Assembly: GCA_000711775.1 (NCBI GenBank)
Contig: ARYC01000607.1
Location: 1-64,000, forward strand
Direction of reading: 5' to 3'
DNA from: Oxytricha trifallax
Taxonomy: Eukaryota; Ciliophora; Spirotrichea; Sporadotrichida; Oxytrichidae
Length of the DNA stretch: 64,000 nt
Made by a program: the position numbers and the translations under genes. The notes under the pieces were generated by a model. The model was not told where the DNA came from, made no database searches, and worked only from the letters and a program-made list of their open reading frames with translations. Shown here one piece after another: positions 36,802-47,935 of the stretch (position 1 is its first letter; each line of letters begins with the position of its first letter).

Positions 36802-37160
36802 TTGTAGGAATACATCCGATTTGGGAAAATAAATTAATAGTATGGAACTTGTTCGAAAGAGAATATAAAATTAGCCGGACTTTACAATTGGCGGCACTAT
36901 TTTATCGCATCCCATAAGCGAGATAAATAAATTTTAATATTGGCAACAAATTTAACTAAACAAATCATCCTTTTAAAAATCAATTTATCTCGCTTCAGGG
37001 ATGTGATAGAGGAGTGTCAAATAGTAAATTCTAGCTAATTTTGAATTCTCTATCGAAAAAGTACCATATTGTCTGGTTTCAAGAAAATTAACTGTCAAAA
37101 ATTATATTATTGCTAAATTTATTATTAATTTATTTTCCCGAATCGGATGTATTCCTACAA
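36802..37160. mobile_element. Palindromic TTGTAGG element, copy 1 (359 bp)
   Basis: Begins TTGTAGGAATACATCCGATT and ends with its inverted copy, flanked by TA on each side. Inner blocks TAAAATTAGCCGGACTTTA, GGCGGCACTATTTTATCGCA and GCGAGATAA match the perfect copy at 40137-40551. The arms have drifted apart, so it is older than that copy. It has no coding capacity. Confidence 0.85.
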
Positions 37161-37215
37161 TAATTATAGTAAATTTTGATAAATGCTTCATATGTTTATA
37201 CTTTATTACTACTTT

Positions 37216-37482
37216 TCATATTTTAGCACTTTCTATTATTTAATCAACTGGATTCTTCTCAATTAATAATTACATTGTTGATTTTATGTGCTCTAACAAT
37301 TGTTGAGTTGTCAAACCGATTGTTCTCTGGAAGATATCGTTCATGCTACATAAGTATTGGGAGCTCTGGAAGATGATTGTTGTGAACACATGTGAATTGA
37401 AATAAAAAGACGTGCATAAGCTAGCGAATAAATCGATATAAAAATTTTTCCAAAAGCAAAACGGGATGAAAAATAAACTCAT
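37216..37482 (-). CDS. Small coding-like frame next to the palindromic element
   Basis: The ATG at 37482 opens 88 residues under the ciliate code to TGA at 37216-37218. The first 60 codons contain no TAA/TAG and are clearly less AT-rich than the flanks. A hydrophobic, aromatic N terminus (MSLFFIPFCFW) may be a signal or anchor. The rest is polar and helical-looking (NDIFQRTIGLTTQQLLEHIK, then ending VDQIIESAKI). It begins 320 bp from the end of the palindromic element and has no recognised homologue. It could be a germline-limited gene or a remnant; the composition argues against pure chance. Confidence 0.4.
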
Positions 37483-37595
37483 AATCTTAATTAGCTATTA
37501 ATTGAATTAATTAATAATATTTATTTATTATCTTAAATTTTATCGTCCACATTTATAAAGATGTATTAAAATTGAAATTCAAAAATATCTCCAAG

Positions 37596-37640
37596 TAGCT
37601 TAGTTGGTGGTCTGCCTATACTTGAAAAAGCTTCAAACCT
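37596..37640 (+). repeat. Possible tRNA-derived (SINE-like) pol III promoter remnant
   Basis: TAGCTTAGTTGG at 37596-37607 fits the A-box consensus TRGCNNAGYNGG exactly. GCTTCAAACCT at 37630-37640 resembles a B box (GGTTCGAATCC). The stretch does not fold as a tRNA: the D stem and acceptor stem are not paired. It is a relic or chance match. Confidence 0.25.
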
Positions 37641-40136
37641 CACACAGGAAAGTGATCCAGTGAATTAGAAACTAACAAGGGAAGGTCTACCAAGCAACTG
37701 AATACATTCTATCATTACTAAACTATCTACCTTTACTAGTCCTATCCTTAACTTTTTGTTGATATTACTTCTTTCATTATTTCTGTGATATTTTGTAATC
37801 ACTGCTTAGTTCAACTGTGCTTTTTCTTCTAATTTTGCTTTAACAAAAATACTCTTTATCTCATTAAGCTGTCGTGTTTAGATTTTCTTAGAGTTTTTTA
37901 GCATAATTGTTATTAATTTACAAATTATGTTTGAACATCCTCATATGCTAAATTTTTACTATTAGTTTTCTTAGGGTTTTCTATTATCGATACCCTATAA
38001 AATTATAAGCTGTTTAAACAAAATACCTTTTTTTATGATATTAGCTATACAATAATGCAAAAATAAAATTAAGAGGAAAAATGTAAAGTTTCTTTCAAAA
38101 AATATCTAACCAGTTATTTAAATGAGTCAATTCTAATAAGCAGTAAAATATAACTCTCAAATAAAAATTATAGTTTATTTAATTTCAATATAATTCTAAC
38201 TTCATTAATTTACAAAAGTTAAACTTAAGTCCTAAAAATTTCAATTTCTAAAGCAATATAAAATCTCTTTAAATATTTAATGATTTGATTTTTAAAATTG
38301 CGGGCAAACAATCTCGATTTTTTAATAATAATATTTCAAAATAACTCGTTTAACTTATTACATTATCAAAAAGAAACATTTGCAACTCATCTCGATTTAT
38401 TTAATTTTAGTAGTAAAATCTTTAATTATTAGAATTTAAATTAAATTTCTAAAAAATATCATATGTAATTTATACTTTTATATCTATGTTTAAATATTTG
38501 ATTTTAAATTTGATCAGTTTGTTTTAACATATCACTTTTTAGATCATTTTACTTGTCTTAGATCTTTCTTTCACTAATACTTTTGCTTATAAACGTTGTT
38601 ATTATTAGAATTCCACCTAAATTAAGATTCTATTAGACTCAGATCTTGCAATTTAGCAATCTTATAAAAGTCATATTTAAAAATAAGCTGATCATTTCAC
38701 GATTTAAAAATAAATAATAAAATTATTAAGAATAGGAATTTTTAATTATTTCTTAAAATAAAGTATATTTTTATTCTATTTGATTTAACTAAACATAATT
38801 TTAGTATTATAAGAATGATAAATTAACAAGTGAAATGGATTGTAAGTTAACTTTTATTATTTTCTGATATAATCCTGAATATCTCCAACAATTAATTCAA
38901 TTTTGTTTAGTTAATTATTTTGGTGAACTTAAAAGAAATGAGATAAAACAAATTAAAAACTATAGTCTAAATGAATGTTTTATTGCTAGCACAAACACTC
39001 AAAATAACATTTATCATCAAGCAAGAATGGTTATATCTTATTATTGATAAAATACATAAAAAAAATAGTAAATTTAATGAAATTCAAAGCAGAATATATT
39101 TCATTTAATCAAAACTGTTACATATTTTATTTATTTAAAATATAAATTAACAAACATGGAGTTAAAGTCTTTTTTATGATTAAGAATTTTTTTCTACGCT
39201 CTGCAACTTAGATAGTATAAGAATTTTAGGACTGACTGAGGGAATAAGAAATATTAGAGCTATTGATTTTAAATAAATACTCTCAATGGATAATATTTAT
39301 ATGAAGAGACTAAGATGAACACGAAAACTCAGAGATTAACTACTGAGAAAGAGGTGATTATTCTCATTTAAAACTGAAATATTGATTACCCAAATTTAAA
39401 TGATACAGCATTGTGCAAACTTATCAAGTTGATTTTAGACAGAGAATTATACAATAATTAATATCCAGCTCTATTACTGTAATTATCATGAACTGGGATA
39501 TTGAATAGTTTGAGATCGATTGGTATCAAAAGTTTAAGGTTTATATAGAAAGGAATATAGAATTAAACCATCATTGATTAATTTTGAGTAAATTATTCTT
39601 TTGTATTATGGCTACATAAATGACTCATTAAAACTATCATCACCTCAATCTAGATTAAGTATTTACTTCATTTAGAATATAGAGATCGTGAAGTGGTTCC
39701 AGAAACTCGAACAAGAAAGTAAATTGCCTAAAATCATGAACCAGGGGTATATCAAAAATATAAAAAGCTAATTAAATTGCCTCTAGCAAAGCTGATTCTC
39801 TAAGTCATGAGAAACATGTATAATTGAATAGAATGCATCAAAAGAAGTACGAAGATCACAAATAGGCAATGGTGAAGCAGTGACTGAGACAATGACTGAG
39901 AGAAAATGCTTATTTTTTTCATACTAGTATTTTTTAGTTTGACATAAATATACATAATAATCAAATTTATTTAATTAATTAATATGTCATTTAAATAGTA
40001 AATGACTTAATTTTAAAGACCTATAAATGAGATAAAAATTTTAAGTAAATCAAATATGTGACTGTATTGATTTAATGAGATATATTCTGCTGTTGAATTT
40101 CATGAAATTTACTATTTTTTATGTATTTTATCAATA
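37641..40136. other. AT-rich spacer with a slightly GC-richer tract
   Basis: Mostly AT-rich. The tract 39280-39900 is less AT-rich and open for about 95 codons on the plus strand (39513-39800), ending with IVKWFQKLEQESKLPKIM. It has no start and no homology, so I left it uncalled. Confidence 0.35.
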
Positions 40137-40551
40137 TTGTAGAAATACATTTGAATTTGGAAAATTAATTATAATTAAATTAATAATAAATCAAAATCGT
40201 GGCAGTTAAAGTTGGCCAATTTAAACGATCTAGGGCTCATTCGATAGAGAATTCAAAATTAGCTGGACTTTATTATTGGCGGTACTATTTTATCGCATCC
40301 CTGGAGCGAGATAACTTCACTTTAATGTGAGGGTATAATTTAATGAATTTAGATAAGTTTAATTAAAGTGAAGTTATCTCGCTCCAGGGATGCGATAAAA
40401 TAGTACCGCCAATAATAAAGTCCAGCTAATTTTGAATTCTCTATCGAATGAGCCCTAGATCGTTTAAATTGGCCAACTTTAACTGCCACGATTTTGATTT
40501 ATTATTAATTTAATTATAATTAATTTTCCAAATTCAAATGTATTTCTACAA
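40137..40551. mobile_element. Palindromic TTGTAGA element, copy 2: perfect 190-bp arms
   Basis: Arms 40137-40326 and 40362-40551 are perfect inverted copies around a 35-bp loop. The ends are TTGTAGAAATACATTTGAAT, flanked by TA on each side. It has no open frame of note. A perfect 190-bp palindrome in AT-rich DNA must be very young or kept by gene conversion. Relatives are at 36802-37160, 51536-56116 (interrupted by TBE-C) and, decayed, at 11393-11590. TA duplication points to Tc1/mariner-type mobilisation. Confidence 0.93.
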
Positions 40552-40553
40552 TA

Positions 40554-40949
40554 TTATCTTAATTAAAATCACACAATATTATGAAAATTATAAAATCAAG
40601 TAAGTTCAAAACCCTTCAATTAAAATTCATTTAACAAAAGCAAATATAAAAACTATAATTTAAACATAATAAATTTTGAAAAAAAATCAATCTTTTTCTC
40701 TAATTCTTGAGCAAAATTTAAGCATTGTTGAATCGCTTTAAAGAATAAATTTAATATAAGTTTTAATGAATAAATCTGCAAGTTCAAGTGTCATTTCAGA
40801 TGATAAAATGATGAATTAGAGAAGTATCTTGCTAGTATGATACTAGAATCATTTAATCACAACTCAAATTCAATTAGACAATTCGTCTATTTCAAAAATA
40901 TTTAATAATTGAATAAAAGGTATGCTATCAATTCGTATTGAAAAAATTT
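40554..40949. other. AT-rich spacer, nothing recognised
   Basis: AT-rich sequence between the palindromic element and the next coding-like frame. Confidence 0.4.
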
Positions 40950-41342
40950 TCAACTAATAAATTAATAAGTGACTAACAATAACACTTGCCAAGAATGAAA
41001 TAATATCTTAGTAAAAAATTGATTCCTTCTAGGAAACTATTCTAAAAAACAATAAAATTAAGAATATATTCTTATTTACATGCAAGTTAATAAATAGAAT
41101 GAAACAACTTTACTATTATTTAATTATTTATGGAAATTAATACTGGGGCTTAAGCCAATTATATAGTGTAAATTAGATATATAACTCATCCATTTTTCAA
41201 ATTCGATACCTTCAGTAAACTCTATAACAAGGTTTGTTGATTTTACTTTATTGAGCAGGCAAGTTTCAGCATCTATAAATGATAATACTTTACCACAATT
41301 GTTATTTAGGAGGAAAATTTTATAAATTAACTCTACGTTCAT
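40950..41342 (-). CDS. Coding-like frame, 130 residues, unknown
   Basis: The ATG at 41342 (minus) opens to TGA at 40950-40952 using TAA/TAG as Gln. The first 72 codons have no TAA/TAG and read like a folded domain (MNVELIYKIFLLNNNCGKVL, then LVIEFTEGIEFEKWMSYISN). The second half is more AT-rich and weaker. No family recognised. Chance frames of this length are expected, so support rests mainly on the coherent first half. Confidence 0.33.
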
Positions 41343-43559
41343 TAAATTTTAAATAATAGTACTGCTAGAGATATGATTGATTTTGACCCCATCATTTTAT
41401 TTTCTGTAATAAATGAAATAATAGATAATAATAGACACCATCTATGTTCAAAAATAAGCAACTCAAATTAGCAATAATTAAGAAAAGGAAAATCAATATA
41501 GAGATATCCACAGCAGAGAAACTATTTTATTTTTAAAGCAAAATAAGTCGGTTTTCAAGAATAACGCATACATAAATAAATCATTAATTAATCAACAGAA
41601 GCAAATTCATAATCTAATTTTAATTATTTAGAATATGTAAAAAATTATTTATGAAATTTTTTAAGGTGTCTTGTTTTTTCAATCAAAAGCATTTGTAACA
41701 AGATAGATTTTCTTTAACATACTATCAGAGTTTTACTTGATTGATGAGAAATGATCAAATAATATCTAAGATAAAGATTTCAATGTCAAAGTTTGAAGAC
41801 AAACTTGAGAGTGATCATCATTCTTTTATATATTAATTATATATAATAAAGAGGTATTTCAAGAAAAATATAATAAATTTCAAATATCCAGGCAAGTCAA
41901 AATCTTTAAAAAAAGTAAGTGATGCATCCATCAAATATATAAATATTAAAATGTTTTAACTTTACTTAAAATGTCACCTTTTTTAATTATAAATAAAATA
42001 TACATTCTCTTTTTTCATAGTACATAAAAGCTAAAGTTGCTATTTAAAAACTAAAGAATTATGAATATTTGCAATAAATTTTTTTTAATATATTAAAACA
42101 TATTAATTCTAAGCATAAACTTAGTTCTATCTAAAATCAGCCATTATTTAATTTATTTCAAACAATATTTTATTTAACTTATGTAAAGCATATCTTGTGG
42201 ATAATCTACTGTTTTATATTACTTCGTGAATAAAATAAAACAAACATTTAAAGAGTGTTATAGTTCTTTTTGTAATTAACGAAAGTTTTAATGTAAAAAA
42301 TGAAACCTAAACATTAAAAATGTGCTTATTGATAAAATTTTATCAAGTTAATTGTAAAAAATTAATCATTATTTGTGTATTATTAAAAAGGACTAATATT
42401 ATATGTAAATTTTTCGAATTTACAAATTGTTATTAATCTAAATTGAAACAGAATATAATTAGAAATTAATAAATGAAAATGGATCAGAGAGGTTTTAGTC
42501 ACAACAGAACTGGTAAGTAAAATAATTTTAATAACCTCATTTTAAACAATTCCTCTTTTATTTACATAAAAATTATGTTTAAGGACTTAAAGTTAATACT
42601 ACCACATACTAAATGATGAGAGAATAAAATTTGTTTTAGGAAATTAACACAAAATACATTGATTTTTGTTCAAGTTTAGAAGAAAGCATTACAAATAAAT
42701 AAAACTCTAATAATCTTAAGTATGATCTAATATGCATAATTAATAATACTTAACCTTCTTCGCTCAAATAGAATGATTTTAAAAAATCTAAATAAATAAA
42801 CAATTATTCATAGTAATAATTATGATAAGTTAGTATTTTGCAAACAAAAGTTATAAATAAGCACTTTATATATTTATGTACTTAGACATTTTTCTAAATT
42901 ATCTTTAATAATATATAATTTTTCAATTAGTGACTGTTTTTTGTATTTTTTAAATTTTTTAGATTTCCTATTATTTTCTATTTTTTAGCAATAATAGATA
43001 AAATTTAATTAGAGTATGAAAGAACTTTTCATAGTATTTATAAAATCATAATATCTAAGAATTTACAAATTTTCTAAGTTTGTTAATTTAATATATAAAA
43101 TTATTCATTATTCTTATTATAAATATAAAAAAAAATGTTAAAAAATGTGGTTTTACTAAGATAATCATAATAGGAATTTTAAATGATTTTTGAATCAGTG
43201 AATGTATTTAATGAATTGAAATTTACATTTGGAAATTGAAAAATAGTTTAATTTTCTTAATAATTAAAAATATTTCAGTTACCGAAGCATTTTTAAAAAA
43301 TTGATAGCACCCTATTTTATAAATATGTTTACATTTGCATATTAAAAATATAAACAATGTTTACATTTGCATATTAAAAATATAAACATTTTTTATAAAA
43401 AACAAATATTCATGGGTTTATTAAATAGTTATTTAAGATCTTCGAAAAGCAAAAAGAATTCGCCATCGAATCAAAATCCTCACATTTACTATTTATAAAT
43501 AGAATTTATTGCATTTTCACAAATTCATTTCAAAACTAATAAGGTGAGGATCCTAGATA
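41343..43559. other. AT-rich spacer with a short tandem repeat
   Basis: AT-rich; the tandem repeat at 43325-43388 is the only structure seen. Confidence 0.45.
43325..43388. repeat. Tandem duplication of a 32-bp unit
   Basis: Two head-to-tail, identical copies of a 32-bp unit starting ATGTTTACATTTGCATATTA, at 43325-43356 and 43357-43388. Confidence 0.85.
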
Positions 43560-43820
43560 AAACCTCGTTAGTCGATTATGAATGAAGATTGGGAATTAAG
43601 AATAATAAAATTAAAATTAAATTATAATTGGCTGAAATTTATTATAATTAGGCTGAAAACAAATATACGCACTCTGATTGGTTTATTTTATAGAGAAAAT
43701 TATTCGAGGCAATGATTTATTAATTAGCCAATATTTAAACAGTTTACGCCAATAATAATTTATTCTTAATTTTATTATTTTAAATCCCCAATCTTCATTA
43801 TTAATTGACTAACGGGGTTT
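43560..43820. mobile_element. 262-bp MITE family, copy 2 (261 bp)
   Basis: Full-length relative of 14511-14772: ends AAACCTCGTTA and CTAACGGGGTTT, the same centre (ACAAATATACGCACT, GATTGGTTTATTTTATAGAG), flanked by TA on both sides. The lengths agree within one base, which shows that the element boundaries are right. Confidence 0.87.
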
Positions 43821-45697
43821 TATAAGAATTAAAAAAAAATAAGTTCTAATATCTTATTTTTATTTTAACTGATTAAATAAAGTTATCAAAGTTTCATTAT
43901 AACTTATAAAACTTAAAGCTCTATGTTACAGAAAAAGGTGTATTGAAGTATATTCTAAATAAAGCCAGTTGAAAAAATTTATCAATTACTAATTATGCAT
44001 CATCTACAATTAAAATGATGCATCTAAATAACTTAAATGAAATAGTCATATTATCTCTTAAAGAACCAATTTTTCCATGAAAATTATAACATAAGATATT
44101 TGCATTAATTTATTCTAATTATTCTTTAAATGAAATAGATATTTATAAAAAGTATAATGATAAAATTTTTGCCCAAAAGTTTGAAATGCAATCGATTAAA
44201 ACATTTAACTTAGTTTTTTAAAAAGAGGGAAGACAAAGCTTACAATAATAATCAGCATGGAAAGAATTGAAGTAATAATAATAGCATTAGACTCCTTACT
44301 TATATGCGAAAGTACTCTATGTAAAATCGTAACTATGTTTATAGCAAGAAAAAATTCAATTTTATAATATAAATAACAATTTAAAGAAAAACAATAGTAA
44401 TACATTATAAAAAAACGTTTTCCAGAGTTGCAGAATAAAGTTCTTAAAAAAAAAGACTTCCGATAATTTTATCTAGTAAAATTATTAAAACTTTCTATGA
44501 AAAGATAGTATATTTAATGATATGTTTATTGTTGATGGAAAAAATAAATATTTAATAAAACAAAAATTAAAATATAATACTTGTCAAATCATTAGCAAAA
44601 ATTTCTTAAAACAAAAAAGTCTTCTGAAAAGATAAATTCAAAAAAAATCTCTATTTCAAAGAAATATTGACCTGTCATATCTTATACAATAAAATTATAA
44701 AAATAGGTAGGTAAGATAGTTATAAATTTGAATTATTATAATTTTAGCTCCTTAACAAAAAAAAATCTAAAAATAGTGGAAAGATATGGATGGAAGTATT
44801 TTGATGGAAATATTATAACAACAATCAAATTCAGAAGAGTGAATTGGAACTAAATTAAGTTAAGAGGAAGAATAAAAATATTCCAAGCTATCAATTAAGA
44901 AAATATAAATAATTCAAGCAACATGACCCAAATCAATTATTATGAAAAGAAAATATTAATTTAAAATTTAAATTAATTTAAGTTTAAATGTTCGAATAAG
45001 AATATTTTAAACAAGACATTCGTCATTAACTCTTATTGCAAATATTTTAAGCAATAAACCCCAAAATTTAAATCCAGAAAGGCAGTGTCAATATAACTAA
45101 TTAAAGATAAATGAATAATTATGAAAATATAATTAAAAAAGAATTTGAAAAAGAATGGGGTTATGTCATAAATACAATGAAAGTTAAAGATATTATTTAC
45201 AAAATATTATATAATAAAATAATTTACCCATAAATTTAGATATTGAGAATATTTTCTCAGATTTGATCCAGAATTACAGCTGAACTAAATGATATTCAAT
45301 TGTTTTAAAGTATGCTTATAACTAACATACTAATCTTATTTAATTAAGTTTCATGGGAATTTCTTGTGTAGCACTGAAAACCTTATACGTTCCTTATATG
45401 TAACCAATTTCTTATTTTAAAAGTGAATATCATTAGAGAAAAATGAATTTAGATATTCTCTATTTAATGATTTGCTGATATTTAATGTTAAAAGTTTTTT
45501 TCCCAATTTATCATTGGAGTTGTAAGTTTGTTTCCACAACGATTAGTCAAGTTTATTATAAATCATGTAAATTATGTTTAAAAAATTCAATCATTTTGCA
45601 TTACCTATAAAATAATAATTAGAAAAAGGAAAAGAAAAGAAAACAAAGCTGGAGCTTCGTTAGTTATTTAAGGTAGAGGCATAAAGTAAAAAACAAA
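43821..45697. other. AT-rich spacer with one weak membrane-protein-like frame
   Basis: At 44046-44405 (-) an ATG-started frame of 119 residues is open under the ciliate code. It has two hydrophobic segments (IEFFLAINIVTILHRVL; IIITSILSMLIIIVSFVF). Hydrophobic frames arise easily in T-rich DNA, so I do not call it a gene. Confidence 0.35.
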
Positions 45698-46009
45698 ATG
45701 CAGGATAGTGATTCATAAAATGAGGATAAGTGTGATAATGATGAAAATCTATAAGATTTGGAGAATATAATGAGGAATGATTGACTTATAGAAGCAGTTT
45801 TATACGAAAGCTTAAATGAGAAATAAGAATTTACTTAAAGTATTAATAGGTTAATTTTAATGCATATATAATGGTAGTATTTTAAAAGTTTGCAAAAAAA
45901 ATTAAATAAAGCTATATTTGCTGTATGGTTTATAGAATGGAATGAAAATATCATTACATGGCAATAAATACTTAAAGCTCTCAGAAAAAAAAATATGAGA
46001 GTATTTTGA
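45698..46009 (+). pseudogene. Coding-like frame with one internal TGA, unknown
   Basis: The ATG at 45698 begins an acidic stretch (MQDSDSQNEDKCDNDENLQD) that meets a TGA at 45782-45784. The same frame then stays open for 75 more codons (LIEAVLYESLNEKQEFTQSI, later KLNKAIFAVWFIEWNENIIT) to TGA at 46007-46009. The switch from acidic to amphipathic and the frame's continuity past the stop suggest a recently disabled small gene. Chance cannot be excluded. No homologue recognised. Confidence 0.3.
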
Positions 46010-47889
46010 CAAAATGTTGTAAAATAATAGAAAAAAGTATCTCATATTCATATTTTCAATGGAGATTAAATTAACTTATGATACATTTTTATTTACCAAT
46101 AATAACTTATATTCCTAAAGTTGTAGCCTTTTACTTCTAAATTCTGAGTTTTTTCTTTTAGTTTTTTAATATCGAAGCTGACTTGTGGCAACTCAAAAAT
46201 AATTTTTTGTTAGAAAATATTAAAGCCAAAATGAAATTCTATAAATGCGATATTTACTAAGATAAATAAGTAAAAAATATTTTACAGCTAATATATAGAT
46301 ATAAAAATTTAGATTATTAAGAGCCAAATTACAAATTAAACATTCTTAACAAAGATGAACAAAAATTTAAAAATCATACTTAATGAGAAATTGTAAAAAC
46401 ATTACCATAATTAGCTAAATTACTTTGAGGCATCAGTCTCACTTAAAATAATTTGTAATAACATCCAAATCTATGATGAAATAGAGTTGAAATTAAAATA
46501 CTAAAATAAGATGCTATGATGAGTAACAAAATTTTCTGAATATTCAAATTAGGGGATATAATAAAAGGTTTTAACAATGTATAAAACAAACGAACTGATT
46601 GTAAATACTGAATAACATTAATTAATAAGCAGTATTATAAAATACTTGTATGTTTTTACTAAAAAGCATTCTCTTATATTATTCTATATAAAATCTGCTT
46701 ATCTTATTATTTTTTATGTGGTTTTCTTTTATTTTTAATCAGTTCAAAGTTAGAGTAAAGACATTTTTCATTTTTTGATTAAGTTAAAATAATAAACATT
46801 CTTATATTTTTTTATTTCTATCTCAATAACTATATCACTTCTGCTAATTTAGAATTTAACTATGTTTTTTATGATTATCTTAGAATCAGTACCATTGAAA
46901 AAAGAATAATGATGTAAGGGTATCCCAGATGAAATAAAAAAACAAATGTCCTAGTGACGAAAAATAAAAATAATATCGCCTAATAAATCTTCATATATCA
47001 TTTATTGAAATGACTTAAACTTCTTACTATATTAAATCTTACATGTAATAATTTCTTTAAATTTTACTATATTTTTATAATTCATTTTTTCCTTTGTATA
47101 TTTTATTGATACTAATGCATTTGAAAAGTATAGATAAATCAATTTTACTAAAAATATAATTGTTTTCAAAGAGTAAATTATTGTTTTATTAAGAATAATT
47201 AAACTTTTATTCACAATTAATAATTAATAAATTTTTAAAAACATTATTAATAAGAATGATTTTTTTTAATTAAATTTCATTTAAAATATAAATTATAATC
47301 TATGTTATTTTATTTAAAATCGATCACCTGTGAAAAACTGTTTGTACACTCAAAACTGGAATATTTTTTCTAGTTTTTCTTTATTATAGTATAATTATTT
47401 TAAGTATTCATTTTTATATATATTTTATTATTTAATTAGCTATAAAAACTTATGCAACTTATAATGAATATATTCTGAATCTTCAGCAACACCACTAGTA
47501 CTAACAAATGCATATTTATTTAACAAGATATTTTTAAAATTCTTTTTCTGCTTCACTTAATGGGCTTTTAAAATTTTCGAAGAACGACAATAATAATTAT
47601 TCGCAATATTGAAACCATCAGAGAAACTCAATTATTAAATTTTTATCTTAAATATAATGAGTATTAGTGTATAATTCCTAATTAGATTTGGCAACTTTAG
47701 GTTTTTTTTTATTTTTAAATTTTTTAGATTAAAATTAGCTAATTTATGAATCAATCTCACTTATATTACAGCAGTTATTTATGTTTAATTACTATTTTAC
47801 CAATATTTTCTATTTTATCAATGTTATTTTAACATAAAAAATTTAATATTTACGTTTTTCTTTGAATATATTTGAAATCTCGAAATTTA

Positions 47890-47935
<46 letters not shown>

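Noticed and set aside
39513-39800. A plus frame of about 95 codons in a less AT-rich tract
   Set aside because: No start codon, no similarity to TBE genes despite some kinase-like texture.
47893-47929. Replication origin or terminator from the AT run
   Set aside because: A simple dinucleotide microsatellite without other origin-like features.
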